Shown here in pieces: positions 13,702 through 16,119 of a stretch of DNA of 16,119 nt. The stretch comes from an uncultured Oscillibacter sp. (GTDB taxonomy: Bacteria; Bacillota; Clostridia; Oscillospirales; Oscillospiraceae). Location: NCBI GenBank assembly GCA_910585165.1, contig CAJUBX010000055.1, forward strand, positions 1-16,119, given 5' to 3'. Both the position numbers and the translations under genes were made by a program. Numbering within the stretch: position 1 is the first letter of the stretch; each line of letters opens with the position of its first letter. The notes below the pieces were generated by a model. It had not been told where the DNA came from and did no database searches. It saw nothing but the letters and a program-made list of their open reading frames with translations.

Positions 13702-14163
13702 TTATTCCTCGCCGTCTCCGCCCCCAAAGGGCAGGGTAATCCCCAGGAAGGTGGGCCGGAAGCCCTTACGGATTTTCTCCAGGGACGCGGTCCGGTACGC
13801 CTCCTTCGGCCACCGGGCGGCCCAGCCCTCCCGGAGCTTTTCCTCCAGCGCCGCACAGGCCGGGTCCTCCATCAGCATGGGGCCCAGGAAGCAGACGATC
13901 ATCTGCTTGTCGTTCAGCATGGCCAGGGAGCGGTTCCAGGGCCTCTGCCGCTTCCAGCCCTCTGCCAGGCCGTCCAGCAGCACCTCCGCCAGGGCCTCTA
14001 TGCCCTCCTCCCCATCGCACAGCGCCGCCTCCCGGAAAAGGGGGGCGTATTCCGCCCGGTATTCCTGGTATGCCTTGTCGTATTCCTTCCCGGTAAAGCG
14101 GGCCAGCCAGGGCTTTCCGTCCTGAATGGCGGCCAGCAGGACCTCCGCCCTCACTTCGCTCAT
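13702..14163 (-). CDS. Conserved hypothetical protein
   Basis: The 153-aa soluble protein starts MSEVRAEVLLAAIQDGKPWLARF at ATG 14163; AAAAGGAGG lies 7 nt upstream. The longer open frame to 14208 is in the leader. I do not recognise the family. The sequence is mostly helical and Ala/Glu-rich, with Trp-containing segments GLAEGWKRQRPWNRS and LREGWAARWPKEAYR, a hydrophobic MIVCFLGPMLM stretch too short to be a clear membrane helix, and a Gly-rich acidic end GGGDGEE. It reads toward yceD but the latter has its own promoter. A GC hairpin lies in its leader. Confidence 0.75.
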   Translation of the reverse strand: MSEVRAEVLLAAIQDGKPWLARFTGKEYDKAYQEYRAEYAPLFREAALCDGEEGIEALAEVLLDGLAEGWKRQRPWNRSLAMLNDKQMIVCFLGPMLMEDPACAALEEKLREGWAARWPKEAYRTASLEKIRKGFRPTFLGITLPFGGGDGEE

Positions 14164-14180
14164 GGTTGTGCCTCCTTTTC

Positions 14181-14202
14181 CGGCGGGGCTTCTTCCCCGC
14201 CG
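14181..14202 (-). promoter_or_regulatory. GC-rich leader hairpin before the hypothetical gene
   Basis: CGGCGGGG (14181-14188) and CCCCGCCG (14195-14202) form an 8-bp stem with a 6-nt loop. On the minus-strand transcript it sits directly before the GGAAAAGGAGG ribosome site, so it could affect translation or mRNA stability. No T tract follows, so it is not a normal terminator. Confidence 0.4.
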
Positions 14203-14213
14203 CCTCACTGTCC

Positions 14214-14243
14214 TCTATAAACCATTCCCGCCAGCGGCTTCAA
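14214..14243 (-). promoter_or_regulatory. Weak candidate promoter for the gene at 13702-14163
   Basis: On the minus strand, TTGAAG (14238-14243) and TATAGA (14214-14219) have an 18-bp spacer. Both boxes are imperfect; the position between the divergent genes is suitable. Confidence 0.35.
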
Positions 14244-14298
14244 GACCGGCCAGGGGAATGCCGCTCTAAAAAATTCCGCCGCCGCAGCCGCTTCCTCC

Positions 14299-14327
14299 TT
14301 TACAATCTTCTCCAAAACAGGTATGAT
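14299..14327 (+). promoter_or_regulatory. Promoter of the RluD-family gene
   Basis: -35 TTTACA (14299-14304), a 17-bp spacer and -10 TATGAT (14322-14327) lie 27 nt before the ATG at 14355. Each box has one mismatch to consensus. Confidence 0.65.
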
Positions 14328-14354
14328 GGACAAAACCCATTCAGGAGGTCCGCC

Positions 14355-15317
14355 ATGCGGGAGCTCGCCATCGGAAAAAACGACGCCGGACAGCGGCTGG
14401 ACCGCTTCGTCGCCAAAAGCCTGCCCCTTCTCCCCCCCGCCCTGCTGCAAAAGTACATCCGCCTCAAGCGGGTGAAGGTCAACGGCAGGGGAGCCAAGCG
14501 GGACGCCCGCCTCCAGGCGGGGGATGTTTTACAATTATATATCAACGACGAGTTCTTTGACAAGCCCAAAGAGGAAAATCTCTTTCTCTCCATCTTCCAG
14601 CCCCGGCTGAGCATCGTCTACGAGGACGAGAACCTGCTGCTGGCGGACAAGCGGCCCGGGCTGGTGGTCCACGCCGACGAGACGGAGAAGGTCAACACCC
14701 TCATCAACCACATTCAGGCCTATCTTTACCAGAAGCGGGAGTGGAGCCCCAGGACCGAAAACGCCTTCGCCCCCGCCCTGTGCAACCGCATCGACCGGAA
14801 CACCGGGGGCATCGTCATCGCCGCGAAAAACGCGGAGACCCTGCGAATCATCAACGAGAAAATCCGGGCCCATGAGCTGGAGAAGTCCTACCTCTGCGCC
14901 GCCGTGGGCCGTCCCCGCCCGGCGGAGGGAAAAATCGAGGGATTTTTGCTGAAAGACGAGGCCAAAAAAGAGGTGGCCTTCCACCGCCGCCCCGTCCCCG
15001 GCGGAAAGTCCGCCGCTACGCTGTATAAAACCCTGGAGACCCGGGGAGAGCTGTCCTTGGTGGAGTGCCGCCTGCTGACGGGGCGGACCCATCAAATCCG
15101 GGTATCCATGGCGGAGATCGGCTGTCCCTTGCTGGGGGACGGAAAGTATGGGAACGGGGCTGTGAACCGGAAGTACCGCGAAACCCGCCAGGCGCTGTAC
15201 GCCTATAAGCTGCGGTTCGCCTTCCCCACAGGCGCGGGGATATTAAACTATCTCCGGGGCCGGGAGTTCACGGTGGAGAGCGTGCCGTTCAAAGAAAAAT
15301 ATTTCCCGCATGATTGA
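14355..15317 (+). CDS. RluC/RluD-family RNA pseudouridine synthase
   Basis: The 320-aa product has an N-terminal S4-like RNA-binding region (about residues 12-68: QRLDRFVAKSL, LKRVKVNGRGAKRD, LQAGDVLQLYI) and a pseudouridine synthase domain. It contains NRIDRNTGGIVIAAKN with catalytic Asp147 (family motif HRLDRxTSG, here with Asn in place of His), and the late motifs LVECRLLTGRTHQIRVSMA and GCPLLGDGKYG. It isomerises uridine to pseudouridine, most likely in 23S rRNA; the site cannot be told. ATG 14355 follows AGGAGGT at the right spacing; the open frame back to 14166 is leader sequence. It lies divergently from the hypothetical gene and is followed at once by a terminator stem and an insertion sequence. 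Confidence 0.93.
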   Translation: MRELAIGKNDAGQRLDRFVAKSLPLLPPALLQKYIRLKRVKVNGRGAKRDARLQAGDVLQLYINDEFFDKPKEENLFLSIFQPRLSIVYEDENLLLADKRPGLVVHADETEKVNTLINHIQAYLYQKREWSPRTENAFAPALCNRIDRNTGGIVIAAKNAETLRIINEKIRAHELEKSYLCAAVGRPRPAEGKIEGFLLKDEAKKEVAFHRRPVPGGKSAATLYKTLETRGELSLVECRLLTGRTHQIRVSMAEIGCPLLGDGKYGNGAVNRKYRETRQALYAYKLRFAFPTGAGILNYLRGREFTVESVPFKEKYFPHD

Positions 15318-15320
15318 AAA

Positions 15321-15337
15321 GCCCGCCCAGGGCGGGC
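15321..15337 (+). terminator. Terminator stem of the RluD-family gene, tail displaced by an IS
   Basis: GCCCGCC (15321-15327) and GGCGGGC (15331-15337) form a 7-bp stem with a 3-nt loop, 3 nt after the stop codon. The expected T tract is absent: CTCA follows, then the insertion sequence begins at 15342. The insertion seems to have separated the stem from its original tail. Confidence 0.65.
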
Positions 15338-15341
15338 CTCA

Positions 15342-16119
15342 GATCCTGTTTAAAATTTTCCGATAAGGACAGCGCGATGAGAGCAAAGGTAAGAATTTGA
15401 GCAGGAATAAGGAGTTTGCGCTCACAATTTTTCCAAAGTCTGCGGAATTTATCAAGCCAGCCGAACAGCCGCTCAACCACCCAGCGGCGGGGGAGAACGA
15501 CAAATTTGTGTAATTCATTGCGCTTTACCACCTCGACCTGCGCACCACAAATGTCCTTCACTTGATTGGCGAAGCGTTCACCGGAATAACCGCCATCCAC
15601 CAGAAACTTCTCCACACAGGAAAGCTTGTCCAGGTTGAGCAGAATCATCTGAACGGCGCCATCCCGCTCTGCAACGTCAGCAGTCGTTACGGCTATAGCG
15701 TGGGGCAAGCCCATCGTATCTACAACAACGTGGCGCTTGATTCCGGATACTTTTTTCCCGCGTCATACCCTTTTTCTTCGGCTGTATCTGCGTTCTGCAC
15801 GCTTTGCGCATCAACGATTCCGAACGTGGTCTTATCCCGCCTCAAGTCTTCATTTCGTATCTGCTTCACCAGTTTTTGCAACACTTTGTCCAGAATACTG
15901 ACCCCCGCTTCATCTTTTTCCGACCATACTCGGAAATGATAATACACGCTCTGCCATTTGAGATAATCGCTGGGCAGCATTCGCCACTGTATTCCGCCCT
16001 GTACCACATACAGCAATGCACAAAACACATCATACAGATCGTATTTTCCAGGGTGCGTTTTTCCCTCGCTACTTCTAAATCCTCTCGGACCATCTCATAT
16101 TCTTCCCGGCTGATATCAC
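15342..16119 (-). mobile_element. IS5-family insertion sequence, cut by the window edge
   Basis: One end is visible at GATCCTGTTTAAAATTTTCC, preceded by TCA (15339-15341), a TNA-type target as in the IS1031/IS427 groups of the IS5 family. The transposase occupies nearly the whole element on the minus strand. The other end and the second target copy lie outside the window, so the exact boundary at 15342 is inferred from the tip and the last transposase codons. Confidence 0.75.

Larger units (their letters stand above)
15289..16119 (-). pseudogene. IS5-family DDE transposase, partial, frame-interrupted
   Basis: The reading order on the minus strand is DISREEYEMVREDLEVAR, then CALLYVVQGGIQWRMLPSDY, then IVDAQSVQNAD (first Asp), FLVDGGYSGERF (second Asp), and WVVERLFGWLDKFRRL (Glu). 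The DDE triad and the IS5-type ERxxxWL motif are complete. Two frame changes occur. At 15750-15756 the minus strand reads A AAA AAG in frame, a classic -1 slippery heptamer; slipping gives GKKVSGIKRHVV. At 16058-16062 an A5 run needs one more A to link the N-terminal part; no canonical heptamer is there, so this looks like a mutation or read error. There is no stop inside the IS: the frame runs into the host DNA and stops at 15289, antisense to the end of the RluD-family gene. The N terminus is beyond the edge. Confidence 0.75.

Overview
The window reads as a chromosomal segment of a GC-rich, anaerobic, gut-type Firmicute, probably of the Oscillospiraceae group (Flavonifractor/Lawsonibacter-like). 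The grounds are the der-plsY-gpsA and yceD-rpmF gene orders, strong AGGAGG ribosome binding sites, GTG starts in a phage-like block, and Clostridia-type protein sequences. No rRNA, tRNA or CRISPR array was seen. The taxon is an inference.

Layout. Positions 1-218 hold the end of one small transposable element and a complete 161-bp MITE-like element whose TTA target duplication is the stop codon of the next gene. Positions 216-1572 (minus) are an NCS2 xanthine/uracil-type permease split by an extra G in a G-run; its promoter overlaps a perfect 18-bp palindrome. Positions 1731-4908 (minus) are the housekeeping operon der-plsY-gpsA with a clear promoter and terminator. Positions 4950-9000 (plus) are a block of phage- or plasmid-like genes: a helix-turn-helix protein, a Cys-rich small protein, two PP-loop (PAPS-reductase-like) proteins, an unknown protein, an HUH rolling-circle-type Rep and a zinc-ribbon protein. 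The second PP-loop gene has been joined out of frame to the tail of another gene. The block ends abruptly inside citE, whose first quarter or so is missing. Then come citF (citrate lyase alpha) and a KduD-like dehydrogenase (to 11906).

Positions 11907-12310 contain a 19-bp perfect hairpin and a second MITE-like element (160 bp), again with TTA duplications and again ending exactly at a stop codon. Positions 12308-14163 (minus) hold a membrane-anchored unknown protein split by a C-run indel, rpmF (L32), yceD (DUF177) and an unknown protein. rluD-family pseudouridine synthase (plus, 14355-15317) ends in a terminator stem. An IS5-family insertion sequence starts directly after that stem and runs off the right edge; its transposase carries an A6G slippery site and a further frame break.

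How the genes connect. The core genes serve ribosome assembly and modification (Der, L32, YceD, RluD-like) and phospholipid synthesis (GpsA makes glycerol-3-phosphate, PlsY acylates it). The cit genes would cleave citrate or a related acid, but citE is damaged and citD/C/X/G are not seen. The accessory DNA between them has at least two out-of-place junctions (about 7375 and about 8990), so it is a remnant or rearranged segment, or possibly an assembly join. The two small elements have different tips but a related core in which a GTCA-loop hairpin is kept while its stem changes; this is the least-explained pattern in the window.
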